In this document: positions 50,725-61,110 of the stretch, piece after piece
Position numbering within the stretch: the first letter of the stretch is position 1
Layout: every line of letters starts with the position of its first letter
NCBI GenBank assembly: GCA_964036045.1
Contig: OZ038381.1
Coordinates: forward strand, 128,037,708 to 128,101,707
Length of the DNA stretch: 64,000 nt
DNA from: Eutreptiella sp. 'Long Island Sound 2002'
Taxonomy: Eukaryota; Euglenozoa; Euglenophyceae; Eutreptiales; Eutreptiaceae
Reading direction: 5' to 3'
Position numbers and translations under genes: made by a program
Notes under the pieces: generated by a model
The model's database searches: none
What the model was told of the DNA's origin: nothing
What the model saw: only the letters and a program-made list of their open reading frames with translations

Positions 50725-53700
50725 GGGCCCCAGCTAGGGCGGTCGCAGGATGGTGACGTGGGAAGCGCCGATCCATCCCAGTCGGGAGTCGATAAGCACA
50801 AGGGGACTGCCGCGGGCGGAAGGCCCGGTCCGGCGCCCAGTCGCGGAGGCGGGGTGAGGGCAAGTGAAGGCACGAACCCTTGCACCCGTCCGTCCTTCGC
50901 GACCAAGAACGTGTTTGATGTACTACAGGATCTATCCGAGAGTATCGGAGGATCACCCGGACCGCAGCTGGATGCTGCAGATGGGCAGCCTGAGCCCATT
51001 GTCCACGACCTGCACCAGTCGCTTGTTGAGCTTCTGGAAAGGCCGGAGATCCTGAGTTTGCACGCCGTGCGCCGTGTCGGCCGCGAGCGGCAGTTGCATC
51101 TTAAAGTCCGTGCCTTATGCGGGGAAGTGGAAAAGGTTTTCGACGTGTTGGTCGACACGGGAGCTCAGGTCAGCTTGGTCAAGGCTGGCCTACTTCCACC
51201 AGAGTGTCTGACCGACAGTCGGAAACCTGTCAGGCTGAAGGTGGCGAACGGCCAGTACATGGTGGGAGGCACGAAGGAAGCGGCCATTGGGCTGCAGTTC
51301 TTGAACCATCGTGAGCTGAGCCGCCCAGACCTCGGCAAGGAAATCCTCCTGCACGGTAGCTTCTACGAGGCCGAGATGGACTGGGACATGATCGTCGGGT
51401 ACGACTTCATGATGGAGACGGACCCCGGCGTTCTCCCGGCCCAGGCCTCTATGACCCTGTACCAGGACGACCAACTCTCGTGGCTTTCGTCACCTGAGCA
51501 CCATGTGGAATGCCAATGGATCCACCCCGAACGCAATCAGCTCGAAGTGGCCGCGCTGGACACTGAGCCTACTGGGCCAGCGAACCAGGAGTACGGCGTA
51601 AGGCCGGAAGTGGCGTACCGAGTGGTCGCGGACCTGGGGGCGTCGGATCTGGCCCTGGATGCGTTCTCTTCAGGAACCTCCGCCCATCTGCGGGTATGTG
51701 AGAAGTACTGGAGCGCCCAGGACTCCGCGTGGAAGAAGCACTGGGGTCCGCATCAGGGATTGATGTGGATCCATTGCCCCCGTTGGGACATTCCAAGAGC
51801 GATAGCGAAGATTCGCAAGGACCGCTCCAAGGCAGTGCTGGTTGTTCCTATGGGATGCACCGAGGAGGAAAGTACCCGACATTGGGTAGCCTCATTGACC
51901 AACATGACCTTGAACAAGGTCGTCCTACCGGCTGGAGAGAGTGTCTATCAGGACGCTAAGGGACAGCCCATGCCACCCCAGAGATGGCCAACAGAATTCC
52001 ACTATGTGGATGGGGGCCTTGATCAGGCCGACACCACGGACTTCGTGTGTGTCAACCGTATCATAGCAGAACCTTGGAGGCAATGCTTTGCGGTTCCCCC
52101 TGTTGACATCGAAGAATCGGACTCCGAAGACCCCCTCACTGAAGAGGAGTGGGATCTGGTTCAGGGGTATATGGATCAGCCCTTTCACGACTGGGGAAAC
52201 CAGCGTGAGGGCAAAGGCCAGGACAAAGCCTGGTGGGAAGTGGACTCAATCGTCTCCGGTTCCTATGACGGGAATACCTTCGTGCAGAGGGTGCTGGATC
52301 ACATGTCCAGCCAAGACGAGCCGCCTGGCGGTAACCCACCCACCTACGGCGATCTGTTCCGAGGCAAGACCAGAGATGGCCCTTTGGGCCACCTGGGAAG
52401 ACCACCTGAGCCGAAAGCGAGCGGGGTCGCTACCCCTCAAGTAAGCTCCGTGGTTCAAGTGCCCGGAAAAGCCAAGGCGGAGTCCGATGACTGCCCCAAG
52501 ATCCAGGCGTTGAGGGCCAGGCTGAAGCAGAAGTATGGTGATACCTTCTTCAGCGGTAAGCCTGTGTTTCCCCCACCGGTGCGTGGACCGTATGGCGAGG
52601 CCAAGATACGACTGAAGCAGGACCCCCGTGTGTATCGGCACCGGGAGTTTGCCCTGAGGGGCGAGAGGAAAGAGGCCATGGAGAAGATCCTCCGTGACTT
52701 CATCCAGAGAGGCTGGCTTGAGCCGTGCCACTCCGAGTGGGCCTCTCCCTGTTTCGTCGTCCCCAAGAAGGCTGCCGGTGAGTGGCGGCTCGTGGTCGAC
52801 TACCGCGGCCTGAACGCCCAAACGCAGCACGACAGCTATACGCTGCCCCTCATTGAGGACATGCTGCAAAAGCAACACCGGCGGAGGATCTTCACGGTGA
52901 TTGACCTGAAACATGGTTATCATCAGATGCCTCTCGCCGAGGAGTCCCGTGCCTGCACGGCCATGAGCACCCCACTTGGACCTCTCCAGCGGAAGGTGAT
53001 GCCCATGGGCGTTACCAACGGCAATGCGGCTTTTCAGCGGATGCTGGAGAACCTGCTTGAGCCGGTGCGCGACTGTGCGGGCCCCTTCGTGGACGACGTG
53101 ATCATCGTGTCCGGGGACCCCAGCATGAGCTACGAGGAGCTCCTGGAGGCACACGAGAGGGACGTCACTCGGGTGCTGGACCTTCTGGTTCGGCACAAAC
53201 TCACGGGCAGCAGTGACAAGGCCACCATTGCGGTAAGCGAGGTGGTCTTCGCTGGCCACGTAGTCGGGAACGGGCAGCGAAAGCCCATACCTGGCAAGGT
53301 GGCTGCGATCGAGCACTGGGAAAAGCCCAAAACGGTCTCTGAGCTACGGGCGTATCTGGGGTTCTGCAACTACTACTCGGGGTATATCAAAATGTATGCC
53401 GAGTATGCAGCCCCCATGACGACCATGCTCAAGGGCAACCGAGAAGAGACCAAGAAGGGGTCCAAGAAGGCTTTGGTCTGGACTGAAGAGTCTGACCGTG
53501 CCTTTGAGGGGATGAAGCAGGCGCTGCTATCCGCAGTGGGTCTGCACCTCGTGGATCCCGACCGAGGGTTCGTCCTGCGCACCGACGCTTCCGACTACGC
53601 CATTGGCGCTGTGTTGGAGCAAGTGCTTGACGATGGGAGGCACGTGCCCGTGGCCTTCTGGAGCCGAGTCCTGGCGGAAGGCCAGAGACGGACGTGGACG

Positions 53701-55728
53701 CCCCGTGAAAAGGAGGCGTATGCCATTGTCATGGCTCTCAGGAAATGGGCTGGGTACATAGCCCTCCATCCCGTCACCGTCTGCACCGACCATCACAGTC
53801 TGCAGTCGTGGCACAAGGAGCACGTGGACACCCCCTCGGGTCCCGCCTCCCGACGGGCAAGATGGCACGAGACCTTGGCCAAGTTGGACCTTACGGTTGT
53901 TTATATTCCTGGAAAAGATAACACGGTGGCGGACTGTCTCAGTAGGTGGGCCTATCCCGCCAGCAAGGGCATGCAGGATATCTCTGCCCATGGCGATGAG
54001 GCTGAGACCGCTGAAGCCAAGAGGATCATTGAGATGGAGCGCCTGATGGAGGAGGAGGGTGCAAAATGCTTCGTCGTCATGGCTGCAGATGCCCCCCTCG
54101 CTTCGAGGGTGAGCAGAACAGTCAGTGTACTCGCCCCTGTGGGTGCCGCGGGCGGAAGGCCCGGGCCGGCACCCCCTGTGGGAACTGAGTCCGACAAGCA
54201 CCTCTTCCCGGAGTCTTGCCTCCAGGACGACTGGACCGACGATTACGCCAAGTCTGAGGCCTTTGCGGCCGAGTATAGGGCTGTGACCGACCCTGACGAC
54301 GGACAGAAGTGGCCAAAGGGGCTGACTGAGGAAGATGGCAAGCTCTACCGGAATGGTAAGCTGCTAGTCCCAGAGTCCCGGGTGCTCGAGCTGTGTGAAG
54401 CTTGGCACCACCACATGCTGCACCCAGGGGTCAAGAAGCAAGCTCTTGACATGCAGCGTCGGTTCGAGATCGACCATATCGTTCTCTACACCGCCATCAA
54501 GAAGGTCAGGAAGGGTTGTTCGGTCTGTCAGGCCTGCAATCCCGATAACCGGAACGTCAAGGGGGAACCCCAATGGACCCCGGTTCCTGACCAGCCCATG
54601 GAGAGCGTGGCCATGGACGTCTTCTCCATGCCCGAAGTGCACATTGGCAAGGAGACCTTTGACTGTGTGGTTCTCTGTGTGGACCGCCACAGCGGCTACG
54701 TTGTAGCCGTTCCGGCACGCAAAAAGGGGTTGCTTGCCAAGGAGGTGGCAGTCATGATGATTCGTCATTGGCTGACCGTCTTTGACATCCCCCGCACCAT
54801 TTGCAGTGACCGAGGGCCCCAGTTTACTGGTGGCTGGTTCAAGGCTATGTGTTCCCTCATGGGGATACGTCATGCCAAGAGCGTGGCCTATCTCAGCCGG
54901 TCTAACGGCCGTGCTGAGGTGGCTGGACGGCAGCTGTTCGAGAAGCTGCGCAAGATCCACATCACCAATCCACGTCGGAACTGGTTCGAGGAGATGTGGC
55001 CTGCTCTGAAGGCCCATCATGACACCCCCACTCCGGGCGGTTTGTCCCCTCACCAGATTCTCTTCGGCAGGGACCCCCTGGGTAGGGGACTTCCCTTGTC
55101 TGGTGATGGCATGGCTATGGATGCCAAGGAGTTCTTCGCGCGGCAAGAGCAAACGGCGCGGGACATCCGCCAGCAGCTTGAGAAGGAGCATGCTGAGCGT
55201 CAGAAGTCCGCCCCGAGCTCGACAGCGCAGAAGTTCAGGGTGGGAGACCCGGTGTGGGTGATCAGACCCCGCCCCATGGGCACCCACCGCACCAAAACCT
55301 GGTTCACACCCGGCGAGGTGGTCCGCAGGATTGGTGAGGACACCTACCGCATCAAGGTGGGTCACGGACAGTTCCGGGAGCGCCACGAGAGTCAACTCCG
55401 TGTGCGGGAACCCGACCTCCGTGGCCGACATGTGTCCCTGGACTTTGCCAAACATGAGGCCGATTCGGACGACGACTATGCTGAGCAGGACGACTATACT
55501 GTCGAGAAGATCCTGGCTCAGCGTCCGAAGGCCTCGGCACCCGGAGGTCTGGAGTTCAAGGTTCGTTGGCGAGGCTATGGGCCGTCCCACGACACCTGGG
55601 AACCCGTCTCCTCATTCGTGCCGCGGGTCAATACTCCCGTCATGGAGTACATCCGCAAACACAAGACCAGGATCCACGTTTCGGACTTGGCAGCACTCAC
55701 CCGGGCGATTGCAGCCAGAGGTGCCTGA
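50707..55728 (+). CDS. pol: E4 Pol polyprotein, intact (protease, Dam-like, RT, RNase H, integrase, chromodomain)
   Basis: Open for 1,673 residues after the gag UAG, ending in TGA 55726-55728. No ATG precedes the protease Asp-Thr-Gly (51154-51162), so it is expected as a Gag-Pol fusion. A Dam-like domain (51594-51900) has Leu-Asp-Ala-Phe-Ser-Ser, Asp-Ser-Ala-Trp and HCPR (51772-51783) at the NPPY position. An acidic spacer follows. RT (52680-53280) has Phe-Val-Asp-Asp at 53086-53097. RNase H runs from Asp 53584 to about 53945. The integrase has an HHCC finger (54400-54535) and catalytic Asp 54616, Asp 54808 and Glu 54916. A chromodomain (55492-55665) with an aromatic pair likely guides insertion to marked chromatin. 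This is the best-preserved gene in the window. Confidence 0.92.
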   Translation, partial: RSPCSQGPQLGRSQDGDVGSADPSQSGVDKHKGTAAGGRPGPAPSRGGGVRASEGTNPCTRPSFATKNVFDVLQDLSESIGGSPGPQLDAADGQPEPIVHDLHQSLVELLERPEILSLHAVRRVGRERQLHLKVRALCGEVEKVFDVLVDTGAQVSLVKAGLLPPECLTDSRKPVRLKVANGQYMVGGTKEAAIGLQFLNHRELSRPDLGKEILLHGSFYEAEMDWDMIVGYDFMMETDPGVLPAQASMTLYQDDQLSWLSSPEHHVECQWIHPERNQLEVAALDTEPTGPANQEYGVRPEVAYRVVADLGASDLALDAFSSGTSAHLRVCEKYWSAQDSAWKKHWGPHQGLMWIHCPRWDIPRAIAKIRKDRSKAVLVVPMGCTEEESTRHWVASLTNMTLNKVVLPAGESVYQDAKGQPMPPQRWPTEFHYVDGGLDQADTTDFVCVNRIIAEPWRQCFAVPPVDIEESDSEDPLTEEEWDLVQGYMDQPFHDWGNQREGKGQDKAWWEVDSIVSGSYDGNTFVQRVLDHMSSQDEPPGGNPPTYGDLFRGKTRDGPLGHLGRPPEPKASGVATPQVSSVVQVPGKAKAESDDCPKIQALRARLKQKYGDTFFSGKPVFPPPVRGPYGEAKIRLKQDPRVYRHREFALRGERKEAMEKILRDFIQRGWLEPCHSEWASPCFVVPKKAAGEWRLVVDYRGLNAQTQHDSYTLPLIEDMLQKQHRRRIFTVIDLKHGYHQMPLAEESRACTAMSTPLGPLQRKVMPMGVTNGNAAFQRMLENLLEPVRDCAGPFVDDVIIVSGDPSMSYEELLEAHERDVTRVLDLLVRHKLTGSSDKATIAVSEVVFAGHVVGNGQRKPIPGKVAAIEHWEKPKTVSELRAYLGFCNYYSGYIKMYAEYAAPMTTMLKGNREETKKGSKKALVWTEESDRAFEGMKQALLSAVGLHLVDPDRGFVLRTDASDYAIGAVLEQVLDDGRHVPVAFWSRVLAEGQRRTWTPREKEAYAIVMALRKWAGYIALHPVTVCTDHHSLQSWHKEHVDTPSGPASRRARWHETLAKLDLTVVYIPGKDNTVADCLSRWAYPASKGMQDISAHGDEAETAEAKRIIEMERLMEEEGAKCFVVMAADAPLASRVSRTVSVLAPVGAAGGRPGPAPPVGTESDKHLFPESCLQDDWTDDYAKSEAFAAEYRAVTDPDDGQKWPKGLTEEDGKLYRNGKLLVPESRVLELCEAWHHHMLHPGVKKQALDMQRRFEIDHIVLYTAIKKVRKGCSVCQACNPDNRNVKGEPQWTPVPDQPMESVAMDVFSMPEVHIGKETFDCVVLCVDRHSGYVVAVPARKKGLLAKEVAVMMIRHWLTVFDIPRTICSDRGPQFTGGWFKAMCSLMGIRHAKSVAYLSRSNGRAEVAGRQLFEKLRKIHITNPRRNWFEEMWPALKAHHDTPTPGGLSPHQILFGRDPLGRGLPLSGDGMAMDAKEFFARQEQTARDIRQQLEKEHAERQKSAPSSTAQKFRVGDPVWVIRPRPMGTHRTKTWFTPGEVVRRIGEDTYRIKVGHGQFRERHESQLRVREPDLRGRHVSLDFAKHEADSDDDYAEQDDYTVEKILAQRPKASAPGGLEFKVRWRGYGPSHDTWEPVSSFVPRVNTPVMEYIRKHKTRIHVSDLAALTRAIAARGA

Positions 55729-57213
55729 TCAGCGCCCTGAGCTCTCCCCTGATGCGTTTTGAGGCGCTTGTGAGGCCGACGGATCGTCCCTTACTTGCTT
55801 GCTCTCTCCCATCTTTCGGTGACAGAGTGGCCATATACCCCCCCCTGCTGTATCCAGAGGAGGATGGCCCCTCTCTTTCAATTCTATTCGTCACTCCCCC
55901 CCCTGCTGAATCCTTGGAAAACCAGGTAGGGCGACTGACCTTCATAATTCTGAGCTCTTGGGGCCTTGAAGCCCATACGACGTTGCGCAACGGATGCCGC
56001 TGTCATCGGCATTGCGATTTCTTTTGGTGTGTGGTCTGGTTCCATGGCATTTGCGGAATCCAGACCAGTCGACGTGTGTCTCGAGACTATATATGCCTGA
56101 ACTCAGGCGTTATCCTGTCCATCCTCCTGCATTTGCCTTATCCTGACCGTGGCGTGGTTTGGCACTCTGTCCAGAGTGCGTTTACACGCCTATTTACCCA
56201 GATTGTTGCTTGTTTTTCTGCCCTCCAGGATATGTGCATCTGTATGTTAAGTGTCATCAGCCCATCGCTGAGGGATGGACTGTTTTTCACCACGAATCGG
56301 GATACAGAGGCGCCTTGAGTCGCCGTGTACATATTCTTACAGCCTGGTCCAGCCTGGACCAGTACTGGATTACGGATTCTACTGTTTGAGTGCCCGTGAT
56401 ACCGTGTTGCCCTATTCGCTGTGATGTGTGGAGATCCTGATGGCGCCAGGCGGGAAGCCCAGTTGCCTGACTACACTCCCAGCGGTCCGCCACTGTCAGT
56501 CCCAGTGTGAGCCTACCGATTTGCAGACGCACTTGCATTCGGATGGCGGCCTCCAGTGCTCCTGACCTCGGTCAGTCTGCCTGGGAAACTGGTGGTTTGA
56601 GGAGTCGACGCCTCCGCCCACACTGCATGAGGACTCCCTCATGTATGGCCTTCGTGGCAGTAGGGCGAGGGAAAAGACGGCCTTGATGCCCGATCCCTTC
56701 AGGAGGAGTTCCCTTACGATTTGGGGTTCGTAAGGAGTTTGACTATGGCACTCTGGACTCGCGTCGTATGGATATGGACATGGTGCGCCCGAGGAAGGAC
56801 CCGTGGGGACTCTCTCCAGTCCGCGGGCCTTGGGAAGCTTGGGGTAGCCTGATGGATCTTTGTGGTCGCTCTCGACTTGTGGGGCCACCTCGGCCGTCGT
56901 GTGACGCCTATGTTGGCCGTGTATGCCACTGCCACTGTGGTGGTGACCGTAGCAGCCGGCACCCGGTGCGCCTGGTATGGGTTAACGGGTCCCTTGGATG
57001 CCGAACAATCGCCGCCAGGACCCGGGACTTGATACTTGATACTATACATGTGCTACGAGCTGTTACAGCAGCATACCTATCCCACTGTAAGATACCTATC
57101 TTACTGTGACTTACTGAAGTGAGGATGTGACACCCCCCCCCCCCTTTCAGGGAGTGGTCCTGGGTACCCGCTGCCATGCGTGGGTATTATCGAGCCCCCC
57201 CAGGGTTTGCTCT
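55729..57213 (+). other. E4 3' untranslated region, about 1.5 kb
   Basis: A long stretch between pol and the purine tract, about four times the length of the family A equivalent. Some frames stay open (for example to 56318), but they are not supported by motifs. A run of 14 C lies near 57131-57144. I see no third gene, signal peptide or clear membrane protein. Confidence 0.55.
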
Positions 57214-57224
57214 AAGGAGGGGGG
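57214..57224 (+). promoter_or_regulatory. E4 polypurine tract
   Basis: AAGGAGGGGGG directly before the 3' LTR. Confidence 0.75.
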
Positions 57225-60167
57225 TGAAGCGGTACCCAGAACCCCATGGCCAGGTTACGGCATACAACCGGTCTCCGGTCCACTAACCCCATGCACGGCG
57301 TGTTCCGTGCCGTGAAGCCCCGCATCGGCAACCGATGCACCGCCAGCGGAGATTTGTGTATCAGAATATCAGGAATCAACAGGGTTTTATTTTCATATTG
57401 TTTCCGTCAATTTTTACGCTTCCGTTCCGATACTCACTGTTTTGACTGCTGGCGGTTGGTTCGCGACTTTACCGTAACCGCCAGTTTAACTGTTTATAAT
57501 GGAAATTTTAACGCTATCCGTCACGAAGGCTCCAAAGTCGCCAGGAACTGCATGGATGCTTCCGCAATTTTCATAATTAATACTCGCAACCTTAATCCGA
57601 ATTTTTCAGGATGTCGAAATCGGATTTTCGACTTCGACATCCCCGCACTTGATTTGACCTCTTTCGAGTGGACCTACGTGCTTCCGTATGCAGGAATCAA
57701 CTTCCCTTTTATCCTGCCCTCCATTTGTCTTAAAGATATGGGCAAAATAAAGTTGATTCGTGAGGCCACTTGTGAAGGTCATATCTCGTGTTGCTTGCGA
57801 GGATTTACCATAAGGAAACGTGGGATGTATTCACAATACTCCCGACGTAATTTAGGAAGCATTATATGCCTTGCGTTTCCACACGTGCGCGCTAGTGTAA
57901 TGGATCATGGTCAAGAGGGTAGAGTTTGCGTTATAACTCTTTGGCCATGACATTGCGTGCGTTAAGATAACTTTCGAGTGTAGCGCGCAAGTGTTGGTGT
58001 GGCATAGGAACTCTCCTTGAGTTCCTATGAGCGATTGACACAAAGTTATGCCCTTGGAGGGGCATGACATATCGTGGTGGGAGCTACCTTTTTGGGCAAT
58101 ATTTGGTATGTGCCATGTGTTGTGTTGCGTGCCCATTTGGCGGGCCCATTGCTCCAAGACAAGCCCGCCAATGGACCTCATATTGTGTAAGCTTCTTCTC
58201 CATACTCCCTACGGTCAATTGCAAGCCTAACCTTCGTGAAGGGAAGCTTGTGTGGTGATCCCGAAGCGATGCGTTGGGAGCAAGGTGTGTGTTTTACAAT
58301 TTTCCATATTTTCATGTGCCCACTTGGGAAGTAGCGCTCGTAACCTTTCAAGGCGCCCCAAGTGGAGCACATATGTGGGATCGAAGGTCAATGGTGTCAA
58401 GTCATTGTGTTTAGAGGGATTAAGTGATTGCACGATCCAAGCCGGAGATATTATAATATAATTGTAGACCTTTCAAGGCACTTTTGTGTGTCATTGTGCC
58501 AATTTTGCCATTTTTGGCCCGTCATGATGTCAAGTGGCGACCGTGTATCTCAACGTTGCGCTCAATTGACATCATGACCCAAGTATGTTCTGAGGGTACA
58601 TACTTTGGTAGCCAACATATCTTGGACCCGGCGAATAACTCCTCTTAGGCTTGGCATAACGTGGCCGCCATGTTGGCGATTTGGGACTATCCCAAATCAT
58701 GGGCTCACTTGGCGACCCTGCCATTCCCAATACCGGAGGAGTTGGGCAACGCCCCAAAGATATGTTGGACACATATGACTTGATATCAATCCTATGGCAC
58801 ACTCCGGTCCAAGTCGGGCATGTGCCTCATTTGCCCCAACCATGAGTGTGCGCATTTTTGACCATTTTGAGCAATTTTCTACTTTTGCTGCCCGCCGTGC
58901 CCCATGTTCTAACCTTCGTGCACGCCGGACGCATGGACCAATGGACCATATATGACATGGGTGTTATGGGCAATGGTCCCCATGGTCCACACACCACGTG
59001 GTCGAAGCGGAGCCGCCTTCGTTAAGGCGCTAGGCCAAATTGAGTATGGGCAATTTTGCCATTTTGGCCTTTGTGGACCCAATTGGGATCGTCACCACGC
59101 CAAGCAGCATGGAGATCTATGTAAGCTAAAGGCATGGGAGTCTCTGTTGGACTCCCGGTGGATCGCGTATGGAATGGCGGATCCGATCTCCAAGCCGGCG
59201 TGGAGATATACTATTGGGAGCACACCGAATTTTGGCTCATTTCAGGCAGCCAAAATGACCCAATTTTGGGACCCCAATTTCCCCCTTCCGTGTGGTCAAT
59301 TGGCGGCCCCATATCTCTGAGCCCATAGGGAGCCCGGACCTAAATTTTAGTTGTGCACTCAGATATGAGTCCTAGGTCCTGCCTCCTACCCTGTGAGCCA
59401 TTGGCCTTACCTTGGCTGGGCGAGCCACGCATGGGAATGACACCAATTTTGGTGATTTTGGCATCATGACCCCACTTGACTCATCCGTGTTGCCCTGATG
59501 CCGGGACCTCAGAGGGAACCAGGTTGGGTGAGGGCTCCAGAGGGTTCGTACTCGAAGGGCATAGGGTCAATTACCTCGTCCCTACCTCTGGCGGGTCCGG
59601 ACGAGGGGTCAATTATGGAGTTTTTCAAGCTAATTTCAGATTGGGCTGAAACAGCCCATTTTCAGCTACCAACTCCTGGGTGATAATGGCGGGGCCATAT
59701 CTCTGGCTCAGAGTGGAGTTGGGACCCGCCATTAGGGAGCATAGGGAGCGACTGTCGGTTGGCCTTGGAGCCATTTGGTTTCCAAAAACTCGCCTGTGGC
59801 TGAGCGGGACACCCCCCTTATTGGCAGGGTTTCAGGGTCCGGACTGAGCAGGGCATGGGTTGTGTTTGAGCTCCCGCCCCCATCAGCCACTGAGAGGGTC
59901 GGACCTGGGATTGGGATATAAGTTAGGACTGAGTGTCTATGGTCCTGTGATGCCCTTACCCCAGTCCAGTCTTAACCCCATGTGTACATATCCTGATGTG
60001 TTGCTGTACATACTTTCGTTCCCTCTTTGCAGAGTGGCAAGGATTCTGAAACGCTTTGTCACATGACAACGCATTGATGCCCTTGTGAGCGTAGTGCTTT
60101 GCCTGCCTGCTCACTTGCGTGTGTCCACCGCAGCGTCCCGTGGCCGGCCCCCCACGGGAACGCGTCA
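57225..60167 (+). repeat. E4 3' LTR (2943 bp)
   Basis: Nearly the same as the 5' LTR with scattered substitutions (for example near 57692, 57808 and 59780). It keeps both inverted repeats (57610-57641 and 58003-58029). Ends GGAACGCGTCA before GTGG. No gene. Confidence 0.9.
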
Positions 60168-60171
60168 GTGG
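60168..60171. repeat. Target-site duplication of E4, right copy (GTGG)
   Basis: Matches 42975-42978. E3 gag resumes. Confidence 0.8.
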
Positions 60172-61034
60172 AGGAGGCTGTCCACCACTTGCTGCTGCTT
60201 CTGCAGGGCCAGCTCCAGATTCTCCCGGTACCGGGCCTGATCCGCTCGCAGCTCCTCCATGTGGTTCTCCGCGGCCGACTGATCGTCCAGGATCCCCGCG
60301 ACGTCCTCCTCTAGAGCGTCCTTGGCGTTGTCCAGGCGGTCAAGGTGACGCACGATGGCGTCCATCCCCATCTTCGGGTACTTGCCCATGAGGAAGGACA
60401 CGTGCTCACAGTGGCACGCAGCGTGCTTTCCGCCGGATTCAGCGCATCCCGCGGTTCCCGGCACCTCAGACTCATCACCCATAGGCGTATCGCCTATGGC
60501 TTCCGTCTCTGGTCCCGTGTGCCGGGGCACAGGTGCCGTCCGGGCCCTGGCTGGCCTCTCCAAGCCCTCGGCATCGTGCTTCAGGGCGGGCTCGGGGGCC
60601 GTATGCGCCCTGGCGATCGGCGCGGACGTCTCCGGCTCCGAAGGTGGCTCGTAGGCTGTCTGATAGCCCTCGGAGTGCCCCTCGGATTCCCACAGCCTGA
60701 CCAGGCTGGGGTCCGTGTCCATAGCCCCGGCGTCCCTTGCCGCGGACTTGGGTGACCCGCGCTTCCGGTAGCGCCGGGCCCGTCCTCCACTGCTGCCTGA
60801 ATGGCAGGCCTCATCAGAGTCCTCCGCGGCGGAGCGGAGGTTGCATACCTTTCGGCAGCGACGCTCGCACATGGAGACCAGGTCCTCCATGTCACGTCCT
60901 CCTCTTCGCGAGTGTCGTTCTTCTCTTCGGGCTTCAACTTCCGGAGTTCACCATGCTCTTGAACGTCTCGGTCCTTCTATGGCTCCAATCTCCGGCGTGG
61001 TCTCCACCGAGTCCACAATACGCACCCGGGGCGT
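60172..61034 (-). pseudogene. gag: E3 gag, 5' part
   Basis: Homologous to the first third of E2 gag. The start codon position (61032-61034) reads ACG instead of ATG. CGA is changed to TGA at 60948-60950, 28 codons in. The next in-frame ATG is 60890, which would drop about 48 residues. The segment contains the C-E-R-R-C-x3-C-N motif (near 60840-60870) and the first part of the coiled coil, and stops at the E4 junction. With the 3' part at 40893-42978 it makes up the whole gene. Confidence 0.85.
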
Positions 61035-61098
61035 ACTTGGGCAGGGCTCATAAGGGCCCAAGTCCCCGGGTCGGCGGTTGGTAGGGGCAGCAGGTAAG

Positions 61099-61110
61099 CC
61101 TCTGCTACCA
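61099..61110 (-). promoter_or_regulatory. E3 primer-binding site, initiator tRNA-Met
   Basis: TGGTAGCAGAGG on the minus strand, abutting the 5' LTR, as in E1 and E2. Confidence 0.8.

Larger units (their letters stand above)
42979..60167 (+). mobile_element. E4: family B Ty3/gypsy chromovirus, youngest insertion
   Basis: A 17.2-kb element with LTRs of 2,944 and 2,943 bp that differ at few positions, beginning TG and ending CA. It is bounded by GTGG duplications and sits in E3 gag. It has two overlapping gag frames, a fully open pol and a 1.5-kb 3' untranslated region. Its proteins are clearly related to but well diverged from family A, and the LTRs share several blocks with family A. The condition and nesting make it the last arrival. 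It looks close to functional apart from the gag frame change and an unexplained primer-binding site. Confidence 0.92.

Noticed and set aside
55566-56318. Possible envelope-like ORF overlapping the end of E4 pol
   Set aside because: No signal peptide, cleavage site or clear transmembrane segment. The first part is a shadow of the chromodomain, and no ATG is well placed.
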